A stretch of 64,000 nt of DNA. Origin: Actinomycetes bacterium. Its GTDB lineage: Bacteria; Actinomycetota; Coriobacteriia; Anaerosomatales; JAGXFU01. The notes beneath the pieces are model-generated. The model was not told where the DNA came from, searched no databases, and saw only the letters and a list, made by a program, of their open reading frames with translations. The position numbers and the translations under genes were made by a program. The stretch spans positions 124,001 through 188,000 of the forward strand of contig JAGXFU010000010.1 in the NCBI GenBank assembly GCA_024637115.1, written 5' to 3'. Position 1 is the stretch's first letter. Every line of letters starts with the position of its first letter. Below, one piece after another: positions 42,972-52,238 of this stretch.

Positions 42972-45647
42972 ATGTTGAGCGAGATCAAGGAACTGTTTGG
43001 TGAACGGGCGAGCGATGATGCCTTGCGGCGATTCGTGTACGGACACGACATGGGCGCGCTCCCCGATGCGATAGGCCGCTTCATTGACAACGTCCCTTCG
43101 CTCGTGGTCCAGCCACTCACCGAGGCCGAAGTCGTTGCCCTCGTGAACAGCGCTCGGGCATCCAAGACGCCGCTGGTTCCCCGCGGCGGCGCAACTGCCG
43201 GATTTGGCGGAGCCGTGCCAGCCAAGAGCGGTATCGTGCTGGATTTCGTGCGCATGGCGGCAGTGACATCGACCGACAAAGCGAACCTGAGCGTCACTGT
43301 CGAGCCGGGCGTCGTCTTTGCGGATCTGGAGAAGCAGTTGAGAAGCCAGGGGCTCCGACTTCCCCTCTATCCCACAAGCGCGCTCTCAGCGACCGTGGGT
43401 GGCTGGGTCGCACAGGGCGGAGCGGGAATCGGGAGCCGTGCAGAGGGTGACCTGCTCGACAGCATCATCTCGGTGCGAATCGTTCTTGGTACCGGCGAGG
43501 TGCGCGAACTCAGCAATGGGGACCTTCGACTCTGTTACGCCATGGAGGGAATCACGGGCATCATCACGAGTGTCACTCTTGCCGTGCTTCCTGCAGCCGA
43601 GCTCACGCCCAAGCTGTACGCGTTCTCCTCGGCATCGTCGGCACAGGGCTTTGTAGATTCCACCGCTGATCTCGATGTCTGGCACCTCAACGTGCAGCCG
43701 CCGCACTTCGTTGCGCTCAAGAACCGTGCTACAGGGGAGCACCTTCCCGAGGAGTGGCTTGTGTTCGCTGCGTTCGTTGAGTCAGCGGACACCGCTGCAG
43801 GCCTTAAAGAGCGAGCCGCTGCTGCAGGTGGACGTGCGCTCTCTGCCCACGACGCAGAGCATGAGTGGGGCGAGCGCTTCTATCCGCTGCGCGGCAAGAA
43901 GTTCGGCCCTTCGATCGTGGCGACCGATGTCGTGATTCCCGCGGACAAACTCACCGAGTTCGCGAAGAAGATCGCCAACAAGTTCGGTGATGAACTCATC
44001 TATGAGGCGACTGCGGTGGGCGTCAACGAGTACGCCATCATCGGCTTCATGCTTGCCGATGAGCGAAAGCTTAGCTTCACCGTGCTCTTCTCCAACTCGC
44101 TTGCCGTCAACGAGATCGCTAAGAAGGTCGGTGGACGTGCCTTTGCAAGCGGCATGTATCTCACGCCAGAGTCAGAGGCGATCTTTGGGAAGGCGCTCCT
44201 TGAGCAGGTTGTGGCGTTCAAGCGCGAAACGGATCCGGCGGGCATCCTCAACCCCGGCAAGGTGCTGCCGATCAAGTACGACCCGACCTCTCCGGTCAAG
44301 TTGATTGCGCGTGCCGTGGGTTCAGCCCGTGGCGTCTCGGGTATCGGTGGGGCGCTGGGCAAGGTCATGAACGGCAATGGCAACAGCGCCAAGAAGATCT
44401 CTGATCTGCCCAACCACATGGAGGACGGTGCGTTCGCCTGCGCGAGCTGCGGTTTCTGTCGCGGCGTGTGTACGGTGTTTGCGCCAGACCCCTGGGAGGA
44501 CAACTCGCCGCGTGGTAAGTGGTACATGCTCAAGGAGTATGCCAAGGGCAACCTGGAATTCGATCAGGCAATGGCCACCAAGATCAACCTCTGCACGACC
44601 TGCAAGCGCTGCGACACCGTGTGCGAGGTGTCGCTTCACATGGCGCACGAGTTCATGGGCGTGAAGCCCTACCTGCTCGATGCGAAGGAGTTCGAGAACA
44701 CCGGCCTCTCTGATGTGCGCGCTAACGTGCTCACGACCGGCAACTTCTGGGGCGCGCCGAGCGAGGGCACCGAGTGGCGGACAGACGATATGCGCTTCTC
44801 AAGCGACAGCGGTGTTGGCTACTGGCCGGGATGCTGGTCGAGCGTAGTGACCAAGAACGCACCGCAGAACGCTGTTCACCTAATGAACGCCGCAGGCGTC
44901 GAACCCGTGTACCTGGGCGATAAAGAGGTATGCTGCGGCCTTTACCATGCCCTTGGCGGATATGCCGAGGATTTCGCCAAGCGTGTCGCCGACAACCTCA
45001 CCCTCATGAATGAGCGGGGCATCAAGACGATCATCACCTCGTGCCCCGGCTGTTTTGCAACGTTCACCGAGAACTACAAGAGCGTTGCACAGGAACTCGG
45101 GATCCCGTGCGACATCGAGTTCAAGCACGTGGTCGTCTACCTGAGCGAGCTGGTGGAGCAAGGCAAGCTCTCGTTCCCTGAGGCCCAGCCTGTGTCGGTC
45201 ACCTACCACGACTCGTGTCATCTCGGTCGCTGGTTTGGTAAGTACGAGGAGCCACGCACCGTGCTCAATGCGATGCCCGGACTCGAACTGAGGGAAATGG
45301 ATCACAGCAAGGAAGATGCTCAGTGCTGCGGGCTGGTGGGAGCGTTCTATCATCTCCCCACAGTCGAGCACTCTGCCGTTACCCGCGTGACAGAGGCGGA
45401 GTCGACCGGTGCAGAGTACCTTGTGACCAACTGCGCGGGCTGTGCATCGCAGTTCAACGCGGCAACGAACGCGATGGGCACGGCTATCAAGCAGAAGGAT
45501 CTGACCGACCTGGCCGCCGAGGCACTTGGCTACGAGGTCTACGATCCAACCGACGCCATCGCCGGTGCCATGCAGGGTGCGGTACAGATGCTCACAGGAT
45601 CAATCACTGCTCCACGCAAATGCGAGATGTGCGGGGCGTGCGAGTAG
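42972..45647 (+). CDS. Fused FAD-linked dehydrogenase and Fe-S (CCG) protein
   Basis: 891 residues joining two GlcD/GlcF-like parts. FAD-binding domain at about 45-190 with VPRGGATAGFGG and TVGGWVAQGGAGIGSRAEGD, then the cap domain. From about 490, two 4Fe-4S motifs (CASCGFCRGVC, CTTCKRCDTVC) and two CCG domains (YWPGCWSS/VCCGLYHALG; YHDSCHLGRW/CCGLVGAF). A further CEMCGACE tail ends the protein. It would oxidise a 2-hydroxyacid such as lactate or glycolate and pass electrons to another acceptor. RBS GGAAGGA precedes the ATG. Substrate is inferred. Confidence 0.9.
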   Translation: MLSEIKELFGERASDDALRRFVYGHDMGALPDAIGRFIDNVPSLVVQPLTEAEVVALVNSARASKTPLVPRGGATAGFGGAVPAKSGIVLDFVRMAAVTSTDKANLSVTVEPGVVFADLEKQLRSQGLRLPLYPTSALSATVGGWVAQGGAGIGSRAEGDLLDSIISVRIVLGTGEVRELSNGDLRLCYAMEGITGIITSVTLAVLPAAELTPKLYAFSSASSAQGFVDSTADLDVWHLNVQPPHFVALKNRATGEHLPEEWLVFAAFVESADTAAGLKERAAAAGGRALSAHDAEHEWGERFYPLRGKKFGPSIVATDVVIPADKLTEFAKKIANKFGDELIYEATAVGVNEYAIIGFMLADERKLSFTVLFSNSLAVNEIAKKVGGRAFASGMYLTPESEAIFGKALLEQVVAFKRETDPAGILNPGKVLPIKYDPTSPVKLIARAVGSARGVSGIGGALGKVMNGNGNSAKKISDLPNHMEDGAFACASCGFCRGVCTVFAPDPWEDNSPRGKWYMLKEYAKGNLEFDQAMATKINLCTTCKRCDTVCEVSLHMAHEFMGVKPYLLDAKEFENTGLSDVRANVLTTGNFWGAPSEGTEWRTDDMRFSSDSGVGYWPGCWSSVVTKNAPQNAVHLMNAAGVEPVYLGDKEVCCGLYHALGGYAEDFAKRVADNLTLMNERGIKTIITSCPGCFATFTENYKSVAQELGIPCDIEFKHVVVYLSELVEQGKLSFPEAQPVSVTYHDSCHLGRWFGKYEEPRTVLNAMPGLELREMDHSKEDAQCCGLVGAFYHLPTVEHSAVTRVTEAESTGAEYLVTNCAGCASQFNAATNAMGTAIKQKDLTDLAAEALGYEVYDPTDAIAGAMQGAVQMLTGSITAPRKCEMCGACE

Positions 45648-45671
45648 CTCGGCCATTGGTGTAGCACGCAG

Positions 45672-45707
45672 CAGAGCGCTCGCGGGGGGTAGTCTGCGAG
45701 CGCTCTG
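45672..45707. terminator. Strong hairpin between convergent genes
   Basis: CAGAGCGCTCGC (45672-45683) and GCGAGCGCTCTG (45696-45707) form a perfect 12-pair stem with a 12-base G-rich loop, 24 bases after the dehydrogenase stop. No long T-run, but the position suggests bidirectional termination with the leftward VOC gene. Confidence 0.6.
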
Positions 45708-45743
45708 TGCGTTCATGCTCTCGACGTAGGCGCGCCGATCGGT

Positions 45744-46145
45744 CTAGTGGTGCAGCCGTGTGAGCGAAATGATATTGCCTTCACTGTCTGTGAACCAGGC
45801 GGAATCACCGTTGGGTAGGGATGCGACTCCATGCACGGTTTTGAGTTCCGGCATGTCGTATTCAGCGAACCTCACGCCGTGGTGGCGCATTTCAGTCATG
45901 GCCGCCGACAGGTCATCGACCATGAGCACCGCCGCAGTATGCGTCGCTTTGGTGCGTTCGCGTTCGTAGACCAGAATGCGGGTATCATGCCCCGCATGGA
46001 TCATGAACTGGTGGCCCTCTGGCATATCCTCTACCTCGAAACCGAGCGTATCGTGGTAGAACTTTCGGGCTCTCGCGAGATCCTCGGCCGGCAGGACCGG
46101 GAAGGCCGACGCGGTGCTGACACGCGTCTTTGTCTCTGGCGTCAT
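45744..46145 (-). CDS. VOC-family (glyoxalase/bleomycin-resistance fold) protein
   Basis: 133 residues from ATG 46145, with a strong RBS GAAGGAGG. Two beta-alpha-beta-beta-beta halves: FPVLPAEDLARARKFYHDTLGFEVEDM and AVLMVDDLSAAMTEMRHHGVRF, ending GVASLPNGDSAWFTDSEGNIISLTR. The fold binds a metal and acts in isomerase, dioxygenase or resistance roles. Specific function unknown. Divergent from the cytochrome gene. Confidence 0.9.
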   Translation of the reverse strand: MTPETKTRVSTASAFPVLPAEDLARARKFYHDTLGFEVEDMPEGHQFMIHAGHDTRILVYERERTKATHTAAVLMVDDLSAAMTEMRHHGVRFAEYDMPELKTVHGVASLPNGDSAWFTDSEGNIISLTRLHH

Positions 46146-46203
46146 CGTGAACACCTCCTTCACTCGACCTCCCGTTTGTTCCATCATGTGCCCGACGCGA
46201 AAC

Positions 46204-46215
46204 ACCTGCAGGTGA
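46204..46215 (+). promoter_or_regulatory. Perfect 12-bp palindrome in the divergent region
   Basis: CACCTGCAGGTG lies between the VOC gene and the cytochrome gene, 12 bases upstream of the cytochrome -35 hexamer. A candidate site for a regulator of either gene. Confidence 0.45.
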
Positions 46216-46226
46216 GCGTGCGGTCT

Positions 46227-46255
46227 TGCGGTGGTCGTGGAGTGCCCCTATGCTG
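46227..46255 (+). promoter_or_regulatory. Promoter of the multihaem cytochrome gene
   Basis: TTGCGG (46227-46232), 17 bases, TATGCT (46250-46255), 41 bases before the GTG start. Confidence 0.6.
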
Positions 46256-46296
46256 TATGAACTACACTTAACATCTGCGTCAGCCGGGGAAATCGC

Positions 46297-49200
46297 GTGT
46301 CGGAATATCTTCTCTTTATCCGACAATGCCGTCGTCTGGTCCTCCGATCGGGCCACACGCTTCTATTCGTATGTGTCATTTCGGCGCTTGCCGCGCTCCC
46401 CAATGTTGCTTATGCGGTATCGCCACACCTTGGTGGCGGAGGGAGCGATACCTGTAGCACCTGCCACGTACCGCATCAGGCAGCTACCACGCGGAGCATA
46501 CTGGGCGGTGTTGACGATCCGAGTGGCGAGGTACCGCTCTGCCTGTCGTGCCACGACGGTAGTGGGGCTTCCTCGGATATCGAGGACGGTCCGGACTCGT
46601 TCGGTCTGTCGAGCGGGCACGTGTTGGAAGATGTCGACGATCCGTTATCCATGGATCTCACCAACGCATGTTCGGGCTGTCACTCACCCCATGGCGATCC
46701 CGCTCTCAAGCCCAAACTACCTGGTTCCTCGGTCAATTCCGTGACCGCTCTGACCGCTGACAACGAGTGGTGTTTCGCCTGTCACAATGACGCCCAGGAC
46801 TGGTACGCCAAGAAGGGCTCGTATCCCGCGCTCGAATCACCCTCGCTTGATGCCTCGGGCTATCCGGTAGCCGGAGTGTTCGCGGGACGCTCGGTATATG
46901 TCGACCCTGCCGCCAATGCCCACGTGTCGATTCCCGCCTCAGGGAGCATCCGTGAGACCGGCGACTGCCTGTACTGCCACAACGCGCATGGCTCGGCAAG
47001 TAGCTACGACTCCCTCGTTGCGACATTTGCGCCGTCCACACCTTCGAGCGCTGCCCAAGATCGTGCTACCGGGGCCTATGCCGCCCTCTGCCTTGGTTGT
47101 CATGATGGCGGCTCGTGGGAGACCTCGGGAGCGGCAAACGTCAAACAGTATGTGACGCAGGGTGCCGCCGATGAGGGCTGGAATGCCACAGGCGGTCACC
47201 GCATCAAGAGCGCTGGTGGCAAGCTGCCCGTCAACGCTCCGCTGCCCTGCTACGACTGCCACAATCCGCATGGCTCCAACCGAGGAAACACGACGCTCCT
47301 CTCCGATGCGCTCGGCGGGAGTCTGGATACGAGTTCGACCCCCGAAGGCGTTCGGCAGTTTTGCCTGAGCTGCCACGTCACATCCGACGTACTCGGCTGG
47401 GACAGCGCGGGCGGGACCTACGCCGCAGTCTCATCGACTGCAACCGTTGAGGGGCTGCTCCGAAATGGGGGAGCATCCGGTTCCGGTCCTGATGGTGGAT
47501 ACAACTGGCTTCGGCTAAAGCCCCTGCCGGGACACCAGGGCGTGGATGTGGCGGAGAGCTGCTATGACTGCCACGGAAACGACTATGCCGATGAGACTTC
47601 AAAGAACGTGCATGCGCCGGGTCTCTACAACGCGGAGCAGCATACGCCCGGTGGGCCGTGCGTGACGTCGGGCTGTCACGCCGCCGACGCGAACACGATC
47701 CACGCAGCAGGACCCCGCTGCACCGCGTGTCATGCGATAGATGTCACCCCGTCACTCGTGTGCGCGGAGTGCCATGTTGGCGATCAGCATCCAAGTGCGA
47801 ACCACGTGAACAGCACGCTGTGCTACGGGTGCCATGCCGAGGAAAACCTCATGTCGGTTCACGGCGACGACTGCTCGACATGCCATCCGGCACCCGCCGA
47901 GGGCATGACATATGCCGGAGGTTGTAGTCAGACTGGCTGCCACGCGAGCGCGCATCCCGACCCGTGGCCAACGGCGACCTATCAGCAGGGCCACTCGCAG
48001 ATCGGGTGGGGGCACTCGAACTACGGAAGCGACTGCTGGGAGTGCCACGAGGTCAACTCCTGGGAGGGAACCTCGTGCACCACGCCCTTCTGCCATCCGC
48101 ACGTGTACGAGAAGGTTGCGCCCACCACGACCTCGGATGCAGCAGGACCATATGTGGGGGGTGCTGTGATCCTCCTGACAGCGACCGACGCTGGTGGGTA
48201 CTGGGGTGGGCCTGATCCCCAATGGTTCATCTCCGGAGTCCGTCAGACGTACTTCCAGGTCAACGGTGGTGAATTGCAGACGGGGACAACGGTCATTGTC
48301 ACTCCGCCGTCGACGGGCACAGCGGTCAACACGATCGAGTTCTGGTCAACCGACAACAACTACAACACTGAGGCTCACAACATCATCAAGGTAGCAACGA
48401 TGGCTGTAGACGGCGGCGACAAAGACCCGCCAATGGGCACCATGTCGGTCAACGCAGACGCTATATACTCGGGGGTGACCGCTGTGACCGTTGGCTCGGC
48501 GGTGACCGACCCGGGATCCGGTGTGTGGCTGATGCGCCTCGATCCGGGAACCGGCTTCTACGGGTCATGGACCACCTACGCAACCTCTCGGGCGGCCACA
48601 TTGGCCTCCGGTGATGGCGTTAAGACAGTGCGAGCACAGTACATGGATGGCGGAGGGAACGTACTTACCTTCTCGGATTCGATCGTGCTTGACTCAACAC
48701 CTCCAAGCGGAAGTGTGGTCGTGAACGGTGGTGCTGCGGACACCGCTGTCACTGGCGTGACGTTGAATTCCTCGGTTTCCGATGTCTCTTCTTCGGTATC
48801 TCAGATGCGGTTCAGCAACAACAACATCACATGGAGCTCGTGGGAGGCCTATTCCTCCACCAAGAGCTGGACGCTTACTGCGGGCAACGCGGTGAAGACC
48901 GTTTACGCTCAGTATCGCGATGTCGTTGGTAACACGAGCGTTACCTACTCCGACACCATTCTCCTGTATGACGGAGTCGATCTGATCCCTCCAACGGGCT
49001 CGGTGACGGTCAACTGGTCTGCACCCTATGCAACGAGCACTGCTGTGACTCTGCAGTCTTCTGCAACAGACACCGGTGGCTCGGGGCTCTCTCAGATGCG
49101 GTTCAGCAACGACAACTCCACCTGGAGCAGCTGGGAGACGTACGCAACCACAAAGAGCTGGACCCTGACGTCGGGTAACGGAGCCAAAGCCGTGTATGCA

Positions 49201-49833
49201 CAGTACCGCGACGGCACCGGAAACAGTAGCGCGACGTATGTGGACACAATCACTCTCGACGCTGCGGCGCCCACCGGCTCCGTGGTAATTGCCGGTGGCG
49301 CAGCCAACACGAGTATGACGCAGGTCTCTCTCACGCTCGCGGCAGTCGACACGGGTGGCTCGGGGCTCTCTCAGATGCGGTTCAGCAACGACAACACCAC
49401 GTGGAGCACCTGGGAGACGTATTCATCCACCAGGGGCTGGGCGCTTACCCTGGGCGACGGGGTCAAGACGGTGTACGCGCAATACCGCGACGCGGCCGGC
49501 AACGTCAGCTCGACCTACTCCGACACGATCACCTTCACAGCGGGCACCACAGCGACTCTGGCATTCCGCTGGTGGGGGTATGGTGACGCCGATCTTCGCG
49601 TAGAGAACTCATCCGGCGTCACGATTGCGAGTACGCATGTGGCTGGATCCCTGGAGGATCTTAGTTGGTACGTGAATGTGCCTGCGGGTCAGAACTACCG
49701 GATGATATGTGACTACTACTGGGATGATGATCGGGGCGACGAGGGCGGCGGCTACGGCATATGGAGCAACGACGTCTCCATCAACCCTGATGGCGTCCTA
49801 TCTCCTGGCGAAACGGTCACCTGGAACTACTAG
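46297..49833 (+). CDS. Secreted multihaem c-type cytochrome with Ig-like repeats
   Basis: 1178 residues. A signal peptide ends near ALPNVAYA. I count 14 CXXCH haem sites (for example CSTCH, CLSCH, CFACH, CYGCH, CWECH) between about residues 50 and 605, plus three CX4CH sites (CVTSGCH, CSQTGCH, CTTPFCH) that could also bind haem, 17 in total. Residues about 720-1090 hold four related beta-sandwich repeats with QMRFSNDN..TWSSWETY and KTVYAQYRD motifs, then a final beta domain. It should be exported, loaded with haem outside the membrane, and carry electrons at the cell surface. No anchor helix or sorting motif is seen at the C-terminus, and no haem-lyase genes are nearby. Confidence 0.92.
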   Translation: MSEYLLFIRQCRRLVLRSGHTLLFVCVISALAALPNVAYAVSPHLGGGGSDTCSTCHVPHQAATTRSILGGVDDPSGEVPLCLSCHDGSGASSDIEDGPDSFGLSSGHVLEDVDDPLSMDLTNACSGCHSPHGDPALKPKLPGSSVNSVTALTADNEWCFACHNDAQDWYAKKGSYPALESPSLDASGYPVAGVFAGRSVYVDPAANAHVSIPASGSIRETGDCLYCHNAHGSASSYDSLVATFAPSTPSSAAQDRATGAYAALCLGCHDGGSWETSGAANVKQYVTQGAADEGWNATGGHRIKSAGGKLPVNAPLPCYDCHNPHGSNRGNTTLLSDALGGSLDTSSTPEGVRQFCLSCHVTSDVLGWDSAGGTYAAVSSTATVEGLLRNGGASGSGPDGGYNWLRLKPLPGHQGVDVAESCYDCHGNDYADETSKNVHAPGLYNAEQHTPGGPCVTSGCHAADANTIHAAGPRCTACHAIDVTPSLVCAECHVGDQHPSANHVNSTLCYGCHAEENLMSVHGDDCSTCHPAPAEGMTYAGGCSQTGCHASAHPDPWPTATYQQGHSQIGWGHSNYGSDCWECHEVNSWEGTSCTTPFCHPHVYEKVAPTTTSDAAGPYVGGAVILLTATDAGGYWGGPDPQWFISGVRQTYFQVNGGELQTGTTVIVTPPSTGTAVNTIEFWSTDNNYNTEAHNIIKVATMAVDGGDKDPPMGTMSVNADAIYSGVTAVTVGSAVTDPGSGVWLMRLDPGTGFYGSWTTYATSRAATLASGDGVKTVRAQYMDGGGNVLTFSDSIVLDSTPPSGSVVVNGGAADTAVTGVTLNSSVSDVSSSVSQMRFSNNNITWSSWEAYSSTKSWTLTAGNAVKTVYAQYRDVVGNTSVTYSDTILLYDGVDLIPPTGSVTVNWSAPYATSTAVTLQSSATDTGGSGLSQMRFSNDNSTWSSWETYATTKSWTLTSGNGAKAVYAQYRDGTGNSSATYVDTITLDAAAPTGSVVIAGGAANTSMTQVSLTLAAVDTGGSGLSQMRFSNDNTTWSTWETYSSTRGWALTLGDGVKTVYAQYRDAAGNVSSTYSDTITFTAGTTATLAFRWWGYGDADLRVENSSGVTIASTHVAGSLEDLSWYVNVPAGQNYRMICDYYWDDDRGDEGGGYGIWSNDVSINPDGVLSPGETVTWNY
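49075..49116 (+). repeat. 42-base direct repeat, copy 1 (in cytochrome gene)
   Basis: Identical to 49354-49395. It begins GGTGGCTCGGGGCTCTCT and encodes GGSGLSQMRFSNDN, the start of an Ig-like repeat unit. A shorter variant is at about 48803. The identity suggests recent duplication or gene conversion. Confidence 0.85.
49354..49395 (+). repeat. 42-base direct repeat, copy 2 (in cytochrome gene)
   Basis: Identical to 49075-49116, 279 bases apart, which is exactly 93 codons and matches one Ig-like repeat unit. Recombination between copies would remove or add one unit without shifting the frame. Confidence 0.85.
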
Positions 49834-49858
49834 GCCCGCTGAATCCAAGCGGCGTGAG

Positions 49859-50674
49859 TCAGCGACCACGCCGCACGGGCGCGTCGATGAGTATCGGGAC
49901 ATCGCCGCCGCGGATCGGCGTGCGGTGCAGGTGGCTCCCAAAGTGCTCGAACCCCGTGATAGTCACGAGCCCGTCGACCCTGCCAGCAATCCTTGCGAGT
50001 AGCGTCTCATCCGTGAGCTCGGCGTCGAAAGCAAGCATGACCAGGTTGCGTGACGCGTCGCCCTCGTTGTCCGCACTCTCGACCACGAACACGCGTACGG
50101 AGCGCCACACGTTGCTCAGCGTCCGGTAGATGCTGCGAGCCTCCCTGCTGTGCGATCCCTGGAGAGAGCCGATGACGTTGATGGCGAACGCGCCATCAGG
50201 CGAGAGATGGTCGCGGGCCGCGCGAAAGCACTCCTCGGTGGTGAGGGGTCGGGGGACGCGGTCATCGGCAAAGGCATCGACGATGATGATGTCGTAGGTC
50301 GCGCTCGTGGCCTCGAGGTAGTCACGGCCGTCACCCACGATCACGGTGATGCGCGGGTCACTGGGCAGCTCAAAGAGCACGCGGGCGATCTCCACGACCG
50401 CGGCATCGAGTTCGATCGCATCGAGGTGCATCGCGGGATAGTCGCGCCACATCCGCTTCACGAGCATGCCGGCGCCAAGTCCGATCACGAGGGTGCGCTC
50501 CGCGCTCGGTATCACTGCGAGCGGGAGGTGCAGGTATCCCACGTATTCGAGGTCGGTCTCGAACGGGTCGTCGAGACGCATCGAGGACTGCTGGTTGCGC
50601 TCAAAGCGCAGCGTGCGAACGCCGTTTGCCTCGGCAACCTTGATGCGATGGTAGGGCGAATCCTCGACGTACAT
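49859..50674 (-). CDS. Spermidine synthase-like methyltransferase-fold protein
   Basis: 271 residues from ATG 50674 with GGGAGGAT upstream. N-terminal YVEDSPYHRIKVAE matches the short substrate domain of polyamine aminopropyltransferases. The Rossmann core has VIGLGAGMLVKRM, DAIELDAAVVEIA, GDGRDYL and YDIIIVDAFADDRVP. True spermidine synthases have VDS/TDP residues where this has VDAFADD, so aminopropyl transfer is uncertain. The track's 50866 start adds a non-family tail. It ends 25 bases from the cytochrome stop (convergent). Confidence 0.8.
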   Translation of the reverse strand: MYVEDSPYHRIKVAEANGVRTLRFERNQQSSMRLDDPFETDLEYVGYLHLPLAVIPSAERTLVIGLGAGMLVKRMWRDYPAMHLDAIELDAAVVEIARVLFELPSDPRITVIVGDGRDYLEATSATYDIIIVDAFADDRVPRPLTTEECFRAARDHLSPDGAFAINVIGSLQGSHSREARSIYRTLSNVWRSVRVFVVESADNEGDASRNLVMLAFDAELTDETLLARIAGRVDGLVTITGFEHFGSHLHRTPIRGGDVPILIDAPVRRGR

Positions 50675-50724
50675 TCCGGGTCGATCCTCCCGATCTCGCT
50701 GGGGCGCTGCGCTGTTGCGCCCGC

Positions 50725-50754
50725 ATCTCAGCCTGGCACACCCACGCCTGAGAT
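50725..50754 (+). promoter_or_regulatory. Long dyad upstream of purB
   Basis: ATCTCAG (50725-50731) and CTGAGAT (50748-50754) are seven-base arms around a 16-base spacer in the region divergent from the spermidine-synthase-like gene. GATAAT at 50785-50790 may be a purB -10 element. Role unknown. Confidence 0.35.
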
Positions 50755-50864
50755 CCAACCGCGTGACCGCATGGCGCTCCTCGGCGATAATGGCAGTACG
50801 CGCACGTGCAACGGAGACACATTCGCGCGCGCACCATTCGCCAACGCCTGAGGAGTCGCTACTC

Positions 50865-52208
50865 ATGATCCCCCGCTATACTCGCCCCGAAATGGGCCGC
50901 ATCTGGGAACTCGAGAACAAGTACGAGATCTGGCAGGAGATCGAGATCCTCGCGTGTGAAGCGCAGGCGCAGCTCGGTCACGCCGGGATCACGCCTGAGG
51001 ACGCCGCGATCATCCGCGAGAAGGCCGACTTTGACGTGGACCGCGTGGCCGAGATCGAAGCGACCACCAACCACGATGTGATCGCATTCCTCACCAATAT
51101 GGCCGAGTACATCGACGCCGGGCTGGGCGCAGATGACCCCAAGCCGAGCCGCTGGGTGCACTTTGGAATGACCTCGAGCGATCTGGGCGACACGACGCTG
51201 TGCTACCAGATGGCGCAGGCGATGGACATCATCATCGAAGACGTCCGCCGCATGGGCGAGATCTGCAAGCGTCGCGCGTTCGAGTTCAAAGATGTGCTCT
51301 GTGTGGGGCGCACCCACGGCATCCACGCCGAGCCCATGACGTTCGGTATGAAGTACGCGCGCTGGGCCTGGGCCTTCAAGCGCTCGCTCGACCGCCTCGA
51401 GCGCACCCGCGAGATGATCGCGGTGGGCGCCATCTCCGGTGCGGTGGGCAGCTACAGCAACATCGATCCGTTCGCTGAGACCTACGTCTGCGAGAAGCTC
51501 GGACTCACCCCTGACCCGCTCTCCACGCAGGTCATTGCGCGCGATCGTCACGCGCAGTACCTCGCCGTGCTCGCCACCGTGGCAGCCACGTGCGAAGAAG
51601 TCGCCACCGAGGTCCGCGCGATGCAAAAGTCCGACACCATCGAGGCCGAGGAGCCCTTTGCCAAGGGTCAGAAGGGCTCGAGCGCCATGCCACACAAGCG
51701 CAATCCGATCACCGCCGAGCGCGTCTGCGGGCTCGCGCGCGTGATCAAAGCCAACGCGCAGGTCGGTTTCGACAACGTAGCGCTCTGGCATGAGCGCGAC
51801 ATCTCGCACTCAAGCGCTGAGCGCGTGGTGCTTGGCGACTCGACCATCGCGCTCGACTACATCCTCTCGAAGCTCGAGTGGATCCTCGACGGGCTGCAGG
51901 TCTATCCCGAGGTCATGATGGCCAACCTGAACAAGTCGCGCGGCCTCATCTACTCGAGCCGCGTGCTGCTCGCACTCGTGAGCGCCGGCATGAAGCGCGA
52001 GGACGCCTACGAAATCGTCCAGCGCAACGCCATGCAGGTCTGGGATGACATCCAGCACGCGCGCGACGGCAAGTCCTACCGCGAGATGCTCGACGATGAC
52101 CCCGACTTCCCGATCTGTGCCGAGGAACTCGACGCGATCTTTGACCCGTGGGCGTTCCTGTCGCGAGTGGACGTGGTCTTCGAGAAGCTCGAGGGCTGCG
52201 AGTTCTAG
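50865..52208 (+). CDS. purB: Adenylosuccinate lyase PurB
   Basis: 447 residues from ATG 50865 with GAGGAG upstream. PurB releases fumarate from SAICAR and adenylosuccinate in purine synthesis. The fumarase/aspartase superfamily signature GSSAMPHKRNP carries the catalytic serine loop. TSSDLGDT, GRTHGIHAEPMTFG and the adenylosuccinate-lyase type MIPRYTRPEMGRIW N-terminus are present. The track's 50715 start is an unsupported extension. Other pur genes are not nearby. Confidence 0.97.
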   Translation: MIPRYTRPEMGRIWELENKYEIWQEIEILACEAQAQLGHAGITPEDAAIIREKADFDVDRVAEIEATTNHDVIAFLTNMAEYIDAGLGADDPKPSRWVHFGMTSSDLGDTTLCYQMAQAMDIIIEDVRRMGEICKRRAFEFKDVLCVGRTHGIHAEPMTFGMKYARWAWAFKRSLDRLERTREMIAVGAISGAVGSYSNIDPFAETYVCEKLGLTPDPLSTQVIARDRHAQYLAVLATVAATCEEVATEVRAMQKSDTIEAEEPFAKGQKGSSAMPHKRNPITAERVCGLARVIKANAQVGFDNVALWHERDISHSSAERVVLGDSTIALDYILSKLEWILDGLQVYPEVMMANLNKSRGLIYSSRVLLALVSAGMKREDAYEIVQRNAMQVWDDIQHARDGKSYREMLDDDPDFPICAEELDAIFDPWAFLSRVDVVFEKLEGCEF

Positions 52209-52238
52209 GGTGGCTTCGTTGGCAATCCGGAGAACACA

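Noticed and set aside
48700-49550. CRISPR-like repeats
   Set aside because: The repeats encode Ig-like protein units in frame, with no short regular spacers.
50859-51809. 316-residue minus-strand ORF
   Set aside because: Antisense to purB; rich in His/Ala/Leu as expected for an opposite-strand shadow.
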